A stretch of DNA of 64,000 bases from an archaeon. GTDB lineage: Archaea; Nanobdellota; Nanobdellia; Pacearchaeales; GW2011-AR1. The stretch's first letter is position 1, and each line of letters opens with the position of its first letter. Shown one piece after another: positions 33,501-43,710 of the stretch. The notes beneath the pieces were generated by a model. It saw only the letters and a program-made list of their open reading frames with translations, did no database searches and was not told the origin of the DNA. The stretch spans positions 142,395 to 206,394 of the forward strand of contig JABHZE010000002.1 in the NCBI GenBank assembly GCA_018653485.1, written 5' to 3'. The position numbers and the translations under genes were made by a program.

Positions 33501-33787
33501 TCCACCACATCTCTATCTCTCTTTCAAGAGAAGATTCAGTTTGCCCTCTGCCCTTTTCGCTCGCTGCTAATAAGAGCATCACTATTTGTTTTCTTTTCCT
33601 GCTGGTACTAAGATGTTTCAATTCCCAGCGTACATCATCCTCTCGGATTAAAACGTTCTCGTATTCGGAAATCCTGAGATCAAATTTTGCGTGCAAATCC
33701 CTCAGGCTTTTCGCAGCTTGCCACGTCCTTCGTCACAGCTTAAACCAAGCTATCCGTCTAACAGTAATATGGAGTAGTTAAAGCTAA
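30525..33787 (-). rRNA. rrl: 23S ribosomal RNA (interrupted by an intron)
   Basis: Minus-strand 23S rRNA. Recognisable segments include the 5' region GACGAAGGACGTGGCAAGC, AAACGGCGGGCCTAA, AAGACCTTGTGGACCTTTAC, GTTTGCCTGGGGCGG and CAGGCGGGCAG. Ends are estimated from the flanking processing stem and are good to roughly ten bases. The gene spans about 3.26 kb, some 400 bases more than expected, because a group I intron (31465-31888) splits it at the helix 69/71 region. It is the last gene of the 16S-tRNA-Ala-23S operon; no 5S is seen after it. Confidence 0.96.
31465..31888 (-). other. Group I intron in 23S rRNA
   Basis: The 23S sequence CTCTTAAGGT is interrupted just before AGCGTAATACCTTGTCG. 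P1 pairs exon UAAGGU with internal guide GCCUUA, giving the canonical U-G at the 5' splice site. P4 is TGCTG/CAGCA (31698-31694 with 31614-31610) within P-like ATATGCTGGAAC and Q-like AATCAGCAGGAAA. P7 is GACTA/TAGTC (31574-31570, 31531-31527) within R CAGAGACTACACG and S AAGATATAGTCC. P8 hairpin is ACAAC/GTTGT. The intron ends in G. It is 424 nt, without a homing endonuclease gene, and should self-splice. The site corresponds to about E. coli 1930. Confidence 0.9.
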
Positions 33788-33996
33788 GATATTCTCTACC
33801 TGTATCATTGAACATAAGTTCTCCACTCCACTCCGAAATTTTTCATTCGGAACTTCATTGTTTTGTTGGATGTTTTATCTCGTCACCGAGATTCAATAAA
33901 AATTGAATGTGATTTGTGAATTTTTCCTCTCGGAAAAATGGACCCTCCAAAAAATCTAAGATTTTTTGTCCTGTCCTTTTTGACTCTTGTCAAAAA

Positions 33997-34067
33997 TGGA
34001 CCTACTGGGAATCGAACCCAGGTCCCCTCGTTGCAAACGAGGTATCCTACCACTGAACGATAGGCCC
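33997..34067 (-). tRNA. tRNA-Ala (TGC)
   Basis: Lies in the 16S-23S spacer. Acceptor GGGCCTA/TAGGTCC with one G-U, D arm GTTC-AGTGGTAGGA region, anticodon stem CCTCG/CGAGG with loop TTTGCAA (anticodon TGC), T arm CTGGG-TTCGATT-CCCAG, discriminator A at 33997. CCA not encoded, no intron. A spacer tRNA-Ala is common in euryarchaeal-type rRNA operons. Confidence 0.95.
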
Positions 34068-34137
34068 TTGCTCTTTTGTTTTTTGACATCAAATAAGTTT
34101 TTCATTATTTGACTTTTGAATATAAAATGAAACTTAA

Positions 34138-35801
<1,664 letters not shown>

Positions 35802-35872
35802 CCATTAAAGTAATTTAAGGTAATCATCCTAGTTAAGATTATTAACATTTTATGAACTTGGATGTTTTAGAT

Positions 35873-35887
35873 GGTATTTAAAGGTTT
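35873..35887 (-). promoter_or_regulatory. rRNA operon promoter
   Basis: On the minus strand AAACCTTTAAATACC combines a BRE-like ACC and TTTAAATA TATA box. It lies about 70-85 nt upstream of the 16S processing stem, placing transcription start near 35850. The 386-bp gap 35686-36071 also holds the 5' leader of the rRNA and, at its right end, the divergent S2 promoter (CTTTATAAACC, about 36039-36049); no gene was found in it. Confidence 0.6.
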
Positions 35888-36071
35888 GGGTTGTGGAAAT
35901 GGATAGTTATCGTCGGTGAGTAAGATTATTATTTATTTTTAAAATAAAAAATGTTTTTAAATGTTTTTAATAGTTCTATTCCAGTTGAAGTTAAAATTTT
36001 ATTAGGCAAAAATTAGATGGGTTAAAGTTTCTTGTAGGAAACTTTATAAACCATTATCTCAATAAAATCCT

Positions 36072-36860
36072 ATGGAAGAAAAGAAACAAAGGAGTTTAGC
36101 AGAAGAATTAAAAGAAAAATTATCTCAAGATAGTGAAACAATCGAAGAGATAAAAGAAGAATCTAAAGAATCTGCTGAAGATATTTCAGATAAAGAAATA
36201 GAAAAAAAATCTAATTCAATAACTAAAAAAGAAATTAAAGTAGAAACTAAAAAATTAAAAGAAAATGTTGATGGGAAAAAAGAAACATTAATTCCTCTTG
36301 AAGATTATATTAAATGCGCTGTTCATCTTGGAACAAAAGTAATTACACCACATATGAAAAAATATGTTTACAAAAGAAGAGCAGACGGATTAGCAGTTAT
36401 TAATACTTCTATTATCGATGAAAAAATTAGAAGTGCCATAGAATTCCTAAACAAATTCGATGTAGAAAAAGTTTACATTGTATGTAAAAGGGAAGCAGGA
36501 TGGGATTCAGCAAAATTATTTGGAGAAATTACAGGAATAAACACATTCACTAAAAAATATCCTCCAGGAATTACAACTAATTTAGAACTTGATAATTTTT
36601 TTGAATCAGAACTTACAATTATTTGTGACCCTTGGATTGATAAAAATGCATTAAATGATACTGCAAGATTAAAGAAACCTGTTCTTTCACTTTGTGATAC
36701 AAATAATTATACAACTAATGTTACTCAATTAATTCCTTGTAATAATAAATCTAAAAAATCTATTGGATGTGTTTTATATCTTTTAGCAAGAGGCTATTGT
36801 AAAACTAAAAACATTCCTTTCACAGCAACTTTAGAAGATTTTACAGGTCCTCTTGAATAA
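36072..36860 (+). CDS. rps2: Small-subunit ribosomal protein uS2 with charged N-terminal extension
   Basis: 262 residues. From about residue 75 it is uS2: LIPLEDYIKCAVHLGTKVITPHMKKYVYKRRADGLAVINTSIIDEKIRSA, EKVYIVCKREAGWDSAKLFGEITG, LTIICDPWIDKNALNDTARLKKPVLSLCDTNNYTTNV and GCVLYLLARGY. The first 75 residues are a low-complexity Glu/Lys/Ser extension (ESKESAEDISDKEIEKKSN) absent from typical archaeal S2. The TATA box CTTTATAAACC lies about 25 nt before the ATG. A hairpin overlaps the stop codon. It is divergent from the rRNA operon. Confidence 0.95.
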   Translation: MEEKKQRSLAEELKEKLSQDSETIEEIKEESKESAEDISDKEIEKKSNSITKKEIKVETKKLKENVDGKKETLIPLEDYIKCAVHLGTKVITPHMKKYVYKRRADGLAVINTSIIDEKIRSAIEFLNKFDVEKVYIVCKREAGWDSAKLFGEITGINTFTKKYPPGITTNLELDNFFESELTIICDPWIDKNALNDTARLKKPVLSLCDTNNYTTNVTQLIPCNNKSKKSIGCVLYLLARGYCKTKNIPFTATLEDFTGPLE

Positions 36861-36876
36861 TCAAAGATTATTCAAA
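36854..36876 (+). terminator. Hairpin over the S2 stop codon, possible terminator
   Basis: TGAATAATC-AAA-GATTATTCA is a perfect 9-bp inverted repeat (36854-36862 and 36866-36874) that includes the S2 stop codon, followed by AAAAACC and a T-rich stretch. It may stop transcription or stabilise the mRNA 3' end. Archaeal terminators are usually simple T-tracts, so this is tentative. Confidence 0.4.
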
Positions 36877-36973
36877 AACCTCCTCTTCATTAGAAGAATT
36901 CATTCTTTTCTACTACTATTTTTAACAACAATTCATAGAGAAGTTTTATAAACAAATTTGAGATAAATATTTC

Positions 36974-37075
36974 ATGAAAAAAATATTTACTAAAATTGCA
37001 TTACAAGTTTCTTTAGCAATCTTTGTTTTATCTTCAATAAAAATTCTGGATATTGTTCTAACTAATTATCATTAG
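36974..37075 (+). CDS. Tiny hydrophobic protein
   Basis: 33 residues, MKKIFTKIALQVSLAIFVLSS followed by IKILDIVLTNYH: a basic start and one membrane helix. A strong TATA-like TTTTATAAAC lies about 25-30 nt before the ATG (around 36943-36952), the same spacing as for proven-type leaderless genes here, which supports expression. Its end lies 46 bases before the stop of the convergent enolase gene. Function unknown. Confidence 0.5.
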   Translation: MKKIFTKIALQVSLAIFVLSSIKILDIVLTNYH

Positions 37076-37121
37076 CTATTTTTCCTAAAATTAAAATACT
37101 TTTATAAAAATAACTTAAGTT

Positions 37122-38315
37122 TTACAACTTCCCCTCAATCTCAATAATTCTTTTCAACTTACTTTTTCTAACATCACCATAAACTCCGGTTTTAATAAAA
37201 TCAACATTAAATCCAACACCTAAATCTGCAATAGTATTATCTAAAGTTTCCCCTGAACGATGAGAGATTATTGTTTTAATTTTGTTCGCCCGACAGATTG
37301 CAATCACTTCTTTCACTTCAATTAAACTACCAATCTGATTAGGTTTAATTATCATAGCATTAATTGAATTCATCCTAATAGCTTTCTTAACTCTTTTTAG
37401 ATTTGTAGTAGTTAAATCATCTCCAACATTCAAAAATTTACCCTTCAACATTAATTTTCTAAACCCTGAAAAATCATTTTCATCCAAACCATCTTCAACA
37501 TAAAGAATTTTATATTCTTGAATTAATTTAATAAGATAATTTATTTGAGATGATTGAGATAGCCTATTATTCCAATAAACATATTTCTTATTTTTAAGAA
37601 AACTTGAACTAGCAACATCCAACCCAATATCAACAACTAAACCTTTCTTTTTCATAATCTTTCTAACATTACTCATTATATCCAAAACTTCTTCATTACT
37701 ACATCCAGTTTCCCATGCTCCTTCATCATTCCGACTTCGAGATTTCAAAAACTTTCTAGCAAGAACATAAGCAGTTTCATTTATCTTAACTCTTTCTTTA
37801 AAATTTTTACCTTTTGCAATAAATAAAAATTCTTGAAATTCTGGTTTCTTACCTTTAACTCCCTTGCTATGTAAACCACCCCCAATAGTATTTCCAACAG
37901 GACGAATATTAATTCCTTTCTTTCCCTTCTTTCTCCTAGCAACCACCCCATCCAAAAACTCATACAATTCAACACCCTTATCAAAAGCTATTGCTTTTAA
38001 AATTGAAGCTTCTAATGCAAATAAACTATTTCCTCCAATCTTCCCAGAAACAAGTTTCTCAATATTAACCAAATCATCAAATCTCTTTAACTTCAACCCA
38101 TTAACAACACTAACATTTAACCCATTAAGAAATTTAATATCTCCACTTAAACTTTTAAAATAACTTTTAACTTCAAATTTCCCTTTAGATTTTCCAGCAG
38201 GAGCAGATGTTTCAAACACCTTCCCAGCAGAATTAACAACCCCAACTAGAATAGTTTTCTCACCTCTTGAATCCTTAACTGCTTTTGCAATTATCTTTTT
38301 CAAAATCATTTTCAC
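37122..38315 (-). CDS. eno: Enolase
   Basis: 397 residues, slightly short and divergent. Family landmarks: AKAVKDSRGEKTILVGV (equivalent of LDSRGNPTVEV), NTIGGGLHSKG, YVEDGLDENDF (metal/catalytic acids), VGDDLTTTNLKRVKKAI, IKPNQIGSLIEV (catalytic Lys) and ISHRSGETLDNTIADLGVG. It interconverts 2-phosphoglycerate and phosphoenolpyruvate, downstream of the 3-phosphoglycerate made by RuBisCO. Charged loops (RRKKGKKGIN) are insertions relative to other enolases. It is a single gene with its own promoter region. Confidence 0.92.
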   Translation of the reverse strand: MKMILKKIIAKAVKDSRGEKTILVGVVNSAGKVFETSAPAGKSKGKFEVKSYFKSLSGDIKFLNGLNVSVVNGLKLKRFDDLVNIEKLVSGKIGGNSLFALEASILKAIAFDKGVELYEFLDGVVARRKKGKKGINIRPVGNTIGGGLHSKGVKGKKPEFQEFLFIAKGKNFKERVKINETAYVLARKFLKSRSRNDEGAWETGCSNEEVLDIMSNVRKIMKKKGLVVDIGLDVASSSFLKNKKYVYWNNRLSQSSQINYLIKLIQEYKILYVEDGLDENDFSGFRKLMLKGKFLNVGDDLTTTNLKRVKKAIRMNSINAMIIKPNQIGSLIEVKEVIAICRANKIKTIISHRSGETLDNTIADLGVGFNVDFIKTGVYGDVRKSKLKRIIEIEGKL

Positions 38316-38400
38316 CTCAATATAACAACCTCAAATTACAAAAGAAACAGCCCTTTTTATAATCTTGGAAATAAACTTCAAGATTATAAACTCTTAAAAA

Positions 38401-38634
38401 TTATACTCCTATTTCAGTATTTGGACAATTCTCTCTTACCCAATCACAATAATTTGCAGTATGATAACCAGCACCAGGCATACAATTAATTCCAGGAGCA
38501 GTGGGACATTCATATTTCTCTATATCACACTTATCTACTAGTCCACGTTTATTAAAAGTAGAATAAGCTAACACTATACATAAGACAATTAAACATATTG
38601 TTATAATTAACCAGATTAATGTTCCTCTTTTCAT
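38401..38634 (-). CDS. Small membrane-anchored Cys-containing protein
   Basis: 77 residues: a membrane helix at about 6-24 (LIWLIITICLIVLCIVLAY) and a 50-residue outside part with four to six cysteines (DKCDIEKYECPTAPG, NCMPG, YCDWVRENCPN). It resembles other short anchored Cys-rich proteins of the window (for example 49098). No family recognised. It sits alone between enolase and the M29 peptidase. Confidence 0.65.
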   Translation of the reverse strand: MKRGTLIWLIITICLIVLCIVLAYSTFNKRGLVDKCDIEKYECPTAPGINCMPGAGYHTANYCDWVRENCPNTEIGV

Positions 38635-38703
38635 TTTAAATTAAGGGATAATATATTTATAAACCCTTCCAAATAAATCCTTAGACTCTTTGTGAATTTA
38701 TAT

Positions 38704-39780
38704 TCAAACCAACCACTTACCTTTATCTTGAACAACCTTCCCATCCAAAACAATTTTAGCACTCCTCATACTCTTTACAATGTCCCAATGAATTGCACTA
38801 TCATTTCCACCACCATTCTCACGATAAGCACTTCCTAATGCTAAATGAATAGTCCCATTAATTTTTTCATCAAATAATAAATTTTTTGTAAATTTATTTA
38901 CCTTAGGATTACATCCAATTCCAAATTCTCCAACATAACTTGCATTTTCATCAACAGATAACATTTCTTTTAAGAAATCTTCATTTTTTGAAGCTCTGCT
39001 TTCAACAACACGACCATTTTCAAATCTTAAATAAATATCACAAACTTCTTTTCCATTTCTAATAGCAGGAAAATCAAATTTAATAAATCCATTTAAACTT
39101 TCTCTAACAGGAGCCATAAAAACTTCTCCACCAGGCATATTCTCTTCACCTTTATCTTCAAGAGAATTTTTACCTTTAATCGAAAATTTTAAATCAACAT
39201 TTTCACCAATTAAATGAACCTCAGAACTCTTCTCAAAAACATTATTAATTTTATCAAGCCGTTTTCCAAATTTTTTCCAATCAATTAAACAAGCATCATA
39301 AACAAAATTTTCATACTCTCCTAAACTCATTTCAGCTTCTTGAGCCAAAGCAATAGAAGGATAAGCAATTGTAACCCGACTAATCTTATCTTTTTCATTA
39401 CAAACATATTCTGAAATAGGATGCATCACTTTGCCCCTTTCAGCAATTTTTTTAGAATTAGAATTAGTTAATTCCCTAGTATTAATCTCACTACAAACAC
39501 CAATATATTTCTGAGCACCCTTAATAGTATTCATCCAATATTCGGGAAATAGTTCAATCTGATCTTTATTCGCATGCTTATAGAAAAAATCACTTACATC
39601 TGGAAGATTAACTTTAACAATTGGATGTCCTCCAACTAAAACAACAGCCTTGTACAATTCAACTAAAAAAGGAATACTCTCACTTCCACCACTAAGAATA
39701 ACTTTCTCTCCCTTAGCAACATTCACAGAATATTTCACTGCTAATTGCGCTAATTTTCTTGTTCTTAAATCGACTGGCAT
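38704..39780 (-). CDS. M29-family aminopeptidase
   Basis: 358 residues from the ATG at 39780 (MPVDLRTRKLAQLAVKYSVNV); the frame extends eight residues further but the chosen start matches family N-termini. Peptidase M29 (AmpS/aminopeptidase T) features: GEKVILSG, the PFLVELYKAVVLVGGHP block, MPGGEVFMAPVRESLNG with metal-binding Glu, VGEFGIGCNPKVN, and IHLALGSAYRENGGGNDSAIHWDIV with metal-binding His/Asp. These are dimeric zinc/cobalt exopeptidases in the cytoplasm. Likely role is peptide turnover downstream of the proteasome encoded 5 kb away. Confidence 0.9.
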   Translation of the reverse strand: MPVDLRTRKLAQLAVKYSVNVAKGEKVILSGGSESIPFLVELYKAVVLVGGHPIVKVNLPDVSDFFYKHANKDQIELFPEYWMNTIKGAQKYIGVCSEINTRELTNSNSKKIAERGKVMHPISEYVCNEKDKISRVTIAYPSIALAQEAEMSLGEYENFVYDACLIDWKKFGKRLDKINNVFEKSSEVHLIGENVDLKFSIKGKNSLEDKGEENMPGGEVFMAPVRESLNGFIKFDFPAIRNGKEVCDIYLRFENGRVVESRASKNEDFLKEMLSVDENASYVGEFGIGCNPKVNKFTKNLLFDEKINGTIHLALGSAYRENGGGNDSAIHWDIVKSMRSAKIVLDGKVVQDKGKWLV

Positions 39781-39855
39781 TATTATTTTTCTCCATAACA
39801 CCACCTCAAAAAAACAAACAAGAATCTATTTTTAAAGATTTAGATAGTAGAATTA

Positions 39856-40308
39856 TTAATCCAAATCATCTATACAACCCATACCAAATCTTTTCAAAAA
39901 TCTTTTATTACCCTCTTCAACAGAACACTCTCCTCTAATTTTCCTTAATCCATTTAATACTTTCAAACCTTCATCAGATAAACTAACACTCCCATGCCCT
40001 GCCCCATCATAACCAGGCCTTATTGTAAGCCACCCTAATTTTGCTAAAATATCATCTGCATAAGCTTCTGGATTAGTGAAACTAGAAGTTGCAGGCCCAG
40101 TATATTCTTCCATACTCAAAATACATCTTAATGTCTCAATATAAACAACCCTATCTGCATTCAATCCCATTTCAGAAATTCCATCTTCAAATTGTCTCCT
40201 CAAAACATCATAATTATCTTCAGCAATTTGTCCAACATATTCTCCCTCTTCAGTTACTCTTCGAACCCTCTCAGCAATTTCAGAATTAACAACATCTTTC
40301 AAACTCAT
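39856..40308 (-). CDS. Hypothetical soluble protein
   Basis: 150 residues from the ATG at 40308 (MSLKDVVNSEIAERVRRV). The frame extends to 40389, but the extra 27 residues include the promoter TATA box (TTTATAAAG, about 40330), so the inner start is preferred. The protein is mostly helical at the N-terminus and ends in a winged-helix-like part (DILAKLGWLTIRPGYDGAGHGSVSLSDEGLKVLNGLRKIRG), with two cysteines near the end. The order helix, beta hairpin with GHGSVSLSDEG suggests a wing. No family recognised. Confidence 0.6.
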   Translation of the reverse strand: MSLKDVVNSEIAERVRRVTEEGEYVGQIAEDNYDVLRRQFEDGISEMGLNADRVVYIETLRCILSMEEYTGPATSSFTNPEAYADDILAKLGWLTIRPGYDGAGHGSVSLSDEGLKVLNGLRKIRGECSVEEGNKRFLKRFGMGCIDDLD

Positions 40309-40396
40309 AAAACTAATAATCAAAAACACTTTATAAAAATTTATATCCCCAAACACTAACAAAAATATATCTCCCCTCTCAAAAATCATTCAAACC

Positions 40397-40843
40397 CTAA
40401 ACAATATCTTGCGCAACTTCAGGCTTTACTTCCTCTTCTTCACCTTCATCATCAGGCTTAGCCATTTCCATGATTTCACCTTGCTCTTGAATTTCTTTTT
40501 CTTCTTCCTTTTCTTTTGCTTCCTTGTTTTCTTCAATTTTTTCAATAGCTTTAGCTTCTTTTTCAGCTTGTTTCTCAAGCTTTTCTCTAACTTCTTCATC
40601 TGTAAGTTTTCTAACACTTTTCTCTGATTTTTTAGGTAAAGGTCTTTTAACTGTAATAGGAAGAACTTCTGCACTAAATTCTTTTTCAGCAATTAATAAA
40701 GTATCATAATTCAATTCCTCTACTTCATCATTAGTAAGTTTTAATAAAACAGGAGCATCCATAGCTAATTGTAAACTTCTAGCACCTAGAATTCTTGCAA
40801 CTTCATATCGTGTGAATTTATCTTCAAATTGTTCAAGTATCAT
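40397..40843 (-). CDS. rpoK: RNA polymerase subunit K (Rpb6)
   Basis: 148 residues. The first 70 are RpoK/Rpb6: [28 protein letters not shown], then [24 protein letters not shown]. This subunit clamps the largest RNA polymerase subunit and aids assembly. The remaining 75 residues are a Lys/Glu-rich, probably coiled or disordered extension ([25 protein letters not shown]), absent from most archaeal RpoK proteins of 55-90 residues. It lies downstream of the exosome genes, as the last gene of the block. Confidence 0.93.
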   Translation of the reverse strand: MILEQFEDKFTRYEVARILGARSLQLAMDAPVLLKLTNDEVEELNYDTLLIAEKEFSAEVLPITVKRPLPKKSEKSVRKLTDEEVREKLEKQAEKEAKAIEKIEENKEAKEKEEEKEIQEQGEIMEMAKPDDEGEEEEVKPEVAQDIV

Positions 40844-40892
40844 TTTTATATATAATTAAACCCTAAAATTACTTTAAAAACCTTTCTAAAAT

Positions 40893-41711
40893 TTATTTAA
40901 GCGCTTTAATCTGCTTATCAATTCCAGGAAATACTGCTTCATAGACTTTTTCACTATGTTCAATAACTTTGTCTAAATCTTCTCCAGTTATAGGAATTAA
41001 TTCACCTTTCTGCATAGAGTTAATCATCATATCCTTTCCATTATGAGAAAGCGCTAAAGTTAATCTAGAATCAGCAGAATCTTCTTCTTCTCTATTTGGA
41101 TCTACTAATAATTCTTCTCCAATTTTATAAAAAGTCATAGCAAATGGAATATTTTTAGATAAAGGAAGAGGAGTATCTGTTAACTCATCATATTTTACCA
41201 TTTCTGTTTCTTTATCATATACAGGAAATTTAGAAATTAATAATGCAGAAACAGCAGCAATAGAACAAGCATCTAAAACATTTCCATCATCATTTATACA
41301 ATACATATCAATTGAAATACTCCAAACCTTTTTGTTTTCTTCAATACATAATCCTTTCCAATCAATAAATCCACTTTCTCTTATTCCCCTATCAACAACT
41401 CTTGAAACTTCAATGGCATTTATTGAAGGAGGTCCGCTCTCATATCTTTCACCAGAAACAGGACTAAATTCCATTCCTGTCATCATTGTTCCTTCATCAG
41501 CATGGTCTGAATAAGGTTCTTGAGTAGATAATTTAACTCCAACAATAACTTCTGTTTTTCCAATTCTTACTCTTGCACTACCTTCTGCTTTGTTTGAAAT
41601 CCCTGATTCAATAATTACATCTCTAAATTCATAATTTTTTCTATCATCTAATCTCTTTCCATCTTTTAATAATTCAATTACTCTTTTTTTATTTATATTT
41701 GGTATTTTCAT
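40893..41711 (-). CDS. rrp42: Exosome complex subunit Rrp42
   Basis: 272 residues, RNase PH-like fold without catalytic residues. Features: GKRLDDRKNYEFRDVIIESGISNKAEGSARVRIGKTEVIVGVKL, FSPVSGERYESGPPSINAIEVSRVVDRGIRESGFIDWKGLC, ISIDMYCINDDGNVLDACSIAAVSALL and PFAMTFYKIGEELLVDPN. It forms the hexameric ring with Rrp41, contributing to RNA binding. Its start codon overlaps the rrp41 stop by four bases (ATGA), as in other archaea. Confidence 0.96.
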   Translation of the reverse strand: MKIPNINKKRVIELLKDGKRLDDRKNYEFRDVIIESGISNKAEGSARVRIGKTEVIVGVKLSTQEPYSDHADEGTMMTGMEFSPVSGERYESGPPSINAIEVSRVVDRGIRESGFIDWKGLCIEENKKVWSISIDMYCINDDGNVLDACSIAAVSALLISKFPVYDKETEMVKYDELTDTPLPLSKNIPFAMTFYKIGEELLVDPNREEEDSADSRLTLALSHNGKDMMINSMQKGELIPITGEDLDKVIEHSEKVYEAVFPGIDKQIKALK

Positions 41712-42430
41712 TTTTTACTCTCCTTATTTTCATCAATGTCTTCGCCCTTCAAAGCTCTTTTCTGACAATCTAAAACTTTTTCACATGCAATTTTAGCAGC
41801 TTCATAAGATTCTTTTAATCTATTAACTTGGATTTTACCATCTAATTGAAGATGTGTAATTTGTTTTGTATTTGAAGTTAATGTATATGGAATATCAGTT
41901 GCTCCTTCTCCATCATGATAATCTTCTTCTTCTTTAGTTATATCTGTAACAATTTTATCATCAATTTTTCCAATTGCAACACTTGAAATCATTTCTTTCA
42001 TTACAACTCCTGCATGAGCTAATGCCATTGCAGCTGCATTTATTCCAGCACATCTTGTTCCAGCATCTGCTTGTAAAATCATAATATCAACATCAATAAC
42101 AGCATTTGGAAATCTCTTTAAATCAACAACACTTGCTAATGCATTTCCACTTACCATTCCTATTTCTTTACTTCTTCTTGAAGGACCAGGTCTTGCTCTT
42201 TCTGAAACAGAAAAAGGCAACATATTATAATTACATCTTATAATTCCTCTATCAGGTTTTTTCATATGAGCAGGATGTAAAAGTTTAGGACCATAAACTG
42301 CGGCAATAGCAATTGTTTTTCCAGCAGCAAATAATGCACTTCCATCAGCATTAGGAATAATTCCAACCTTTGCCATTATTGGACGAAGTTCATCCATTTT
42401 TCTTCCATCTGATCTTTTTTCATATGTCAT
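41708..42430 (-). CDS. rrp41: Exosome complex catalytic subunit Rrp41
   Basis: 240 residues. RNase PH fold with YEKRSDGRKMDELRPIMAKVGII, GSALFAAGKTIAIAAVYGPK, CNYNMLPFSVSERARPGPSRRSKEIGMVSGNALASVV (phosphate-binding), FPNAVIDVDIMILQADAGTRCAGINAAAMAL (catalytic Asp region). It degrades RNA phosphorolytically from the 3' end and can add A-rich tails. Starts immediately at the rrp4 stop (overlap of one base). The C-terminus ends in a short charged tail. Confidence 0.97.
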   Translation of the reverse strand: MTYEKRSDGRKMDELRPIMAKVGIIPNADGSALFAAGKTIAIAAVYGPKLLHPAHMKKPDRGIIRCNYNMLPFSVSERARPGPSRRSKEIGMVSGNALASVVDLKRFPNAVIDVDIMILQADAGTRCAGINAAAMALAHAGVVMKEMISSVAIGKIDDKIVTDITKEEEDYHDGEGATDIPYTLTSNTKQITHLQLDGKIQVNRLKESYEAAKIACEKVLDCQKRALKGEDIDENKESKK

Positions 42431-43269
42431 TATTCTTTATCTCCTTCTTCAGTTTTATCTTCAGTTATATTTGAATTTTCTAATTCCTCTGAATTAGAAC
42501 TTCCTTCCTCAGCATTATTTGAATCTTTAGAATCAGCATTTGTCATGCCTTCAGAACTTTGTTCAGAACCACCCATACCAAAACCTTTACTCTTTAAAAA
42601 TTCTTCAACTTTTTCTGTTAATCCAGATGACATTGATTCCTTTGATATTAAACCAATAGCTTCTTCAGCCATTTTTTCTCCTTCTACATCTCCTCTAACC
42701 CAAATATATCCATTTTGCCCAACAGTAATTTCAGTTTTTGTTGAATTTTTGATTAAATTAATCATACTTCCTTCTTTTCCAATAACTCTTGGAACTTTAT
42801 GAGGGTTTATTCTAATTATTCTTCCACCTTCTAATTTTCCTAATCCTCTTGACTTTAATGTTAAATCAATACTACCTGCAGCTTTAACACCATATATCTT
42901 TAAACTTAAAACATCGCCAACAGCAGCAAATTCTGCAATATTATTTCTATCAATAAATCTTGGACATTCTGCTAATGATAAAAATGCATTTGATGTAGTA
43001 CCAATATCAATTATCCATCCATTAAAAGTAATATCTTCAACTCTTCCAATAACAGTATTTCCTCTTCTAGGTTCGAAAACTCCAGAAATTGGGATTATTT
43101 TAACAACTCGATTACTTGTATCTGCAAGTCCATATCTATTTGCAATAATATTTCCACCTTCGTTTCTTGTAAAGTCCCCAGGTAATTTATCCTCTGCACT
43201 TATAATAATTTCTCCAGGTGTAACGATTTTTCTTTCACTTGTTTCTTGTTTTATTTCTTCTTTATCCAT
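42430..43269 (-). CDS. rrp4: Exosome cap subunit Rrp4
   Basis: 279 residues. N-terminal domain (VTPGEIIISAEDKLPGDFTRN), S1 domain (RRGNTVIGRVEDITFNGWIIDIG) and KH domain with the GxxG-type HKVPRVIGKEGSMINLIKNSTKTEITVGQNGYIWVRG. It forms the RNA-binding cap of the exosome. The last 55 residues are a Ser/Asn/Asp/Glu low-complexity tail (TNADSKDSNNAEEGSSNSEE) of the recurring linker type. First gene of the rrp4-rrp41-rrp42 run; a TATA box TTTATAAA lies at about 43340-43350. Confidence 0.96.
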   Translation of the reverse strand: MDKEEIKQETSERKIVTPGEIIISAEDKLPGDFTRNEGGNIIANRYGLADTSNRVVKIIPISGVFEPRRGNTVIGRVEDITFNGWIIDIGTTSNAFLSLAECPRFIDRNNIAEFAAVGDVLSLKIYGVKAAGSIDLTLKSRGLGKLEGGRIIRINPHKVPRVIGKEGSMINLIKNSTKTEITVGQNGYIWVRGDVEGEKMAEEAIGLISKESMSSGLTEKVEEFLKSKGFGMGGSEQSSEGMTNADSKDSNNAEEGSSNSEELENSNITEDKTEEGDKE

Positions 43270-43373
43270 TTTTTATATAATCAAAGAAAACGAATGGATT
43301 TTCTTTTTCTTCTTATTCAATTAAAAGATTAAATTAGGGTTTATAAATATTTCTGTAATTAATCTTATTAAAT

Positions 43374-43709
43374 TTAAGATTCTATTTTCTGTCTTAATCC
43401 TTCATTCATTGTATTAATTTCATTTCTTGTAACACTTCTATAAAGCCATTGTTCTGGATCAGTCCTATTTTCATAAATCATATCAAATGCTGAACCATAT
43501 CTTTTTGATTCTAAATGTTCTTTAAACAAATCATGATTCTTCTGAGCTTCTCTCTGTAAAGCTTGATAAACCTCATCCCTATGAACAGGAACTTCTTTTG
43601 GAGCATCAATTCCTAATCTTACTTTATCTCCTCGTAAATCTACAACAGTTATAATTATATCATCTCCAATCATTATTGATTCATTTCTATGTCTTGATAA
43701 TACTAACAT
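43374..43709 (-). CDS. csrA: CsrA/RsmA-family RNA-binding regulator with C-terminal extension
   Basis: 111 residues from the ATG at 43709. Residues 1-55 are a complete CsrA: MLVLSRHRNESIMIGDDIII, then VVDLRGDKVRLGIDAPKEVPVHRDEVYQAL. The RNA-contact residues L4, R6 and R44 (in VHR) are in their canonical positions. CsrA dimers bind ANGGA motifs in mRNA leaders, a system regarded as bacterial. Residues 56-111 form an extra charged helical part not seen in the roughly 60-residue bacterial proteins. The ATG follows the SBDS stop by one base and the exosome genes lie just downstream, so it is embedded in an archaeal RNA-processing operon. Confidence 0.88.
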   Translation of the reverse strand: MLVLSRHRNESIMIGDDIIITVVDLRGDKVRLGIDAPKEVPVHRDEVYQALQREAQKNHDLFKEHLESKRYGSAFDMIYENRTDPEQWLYRSVTRNEINTMNEGLRQKIES

Positions 43710-43710
43710 T

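Larger units (their letters stand above)
30503..33806 (-). other. 23S pre-rRNA processing stem
   Basis: GATACAGGTAGAGAATA at 30503-30519 is the reverse complement of 33790-33806, so sequences flanking the 23S gene form a perfect 17-bp helix. This is followed inwards by further pairing (AACTTAG/CTAAG). Such stems carry the bulge-helix-bulge motif cut by the tRNA splicing endonuclease in archaeal rRNA maturation. They bracket the mature 23S rRNA. Confidence 0.8.
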
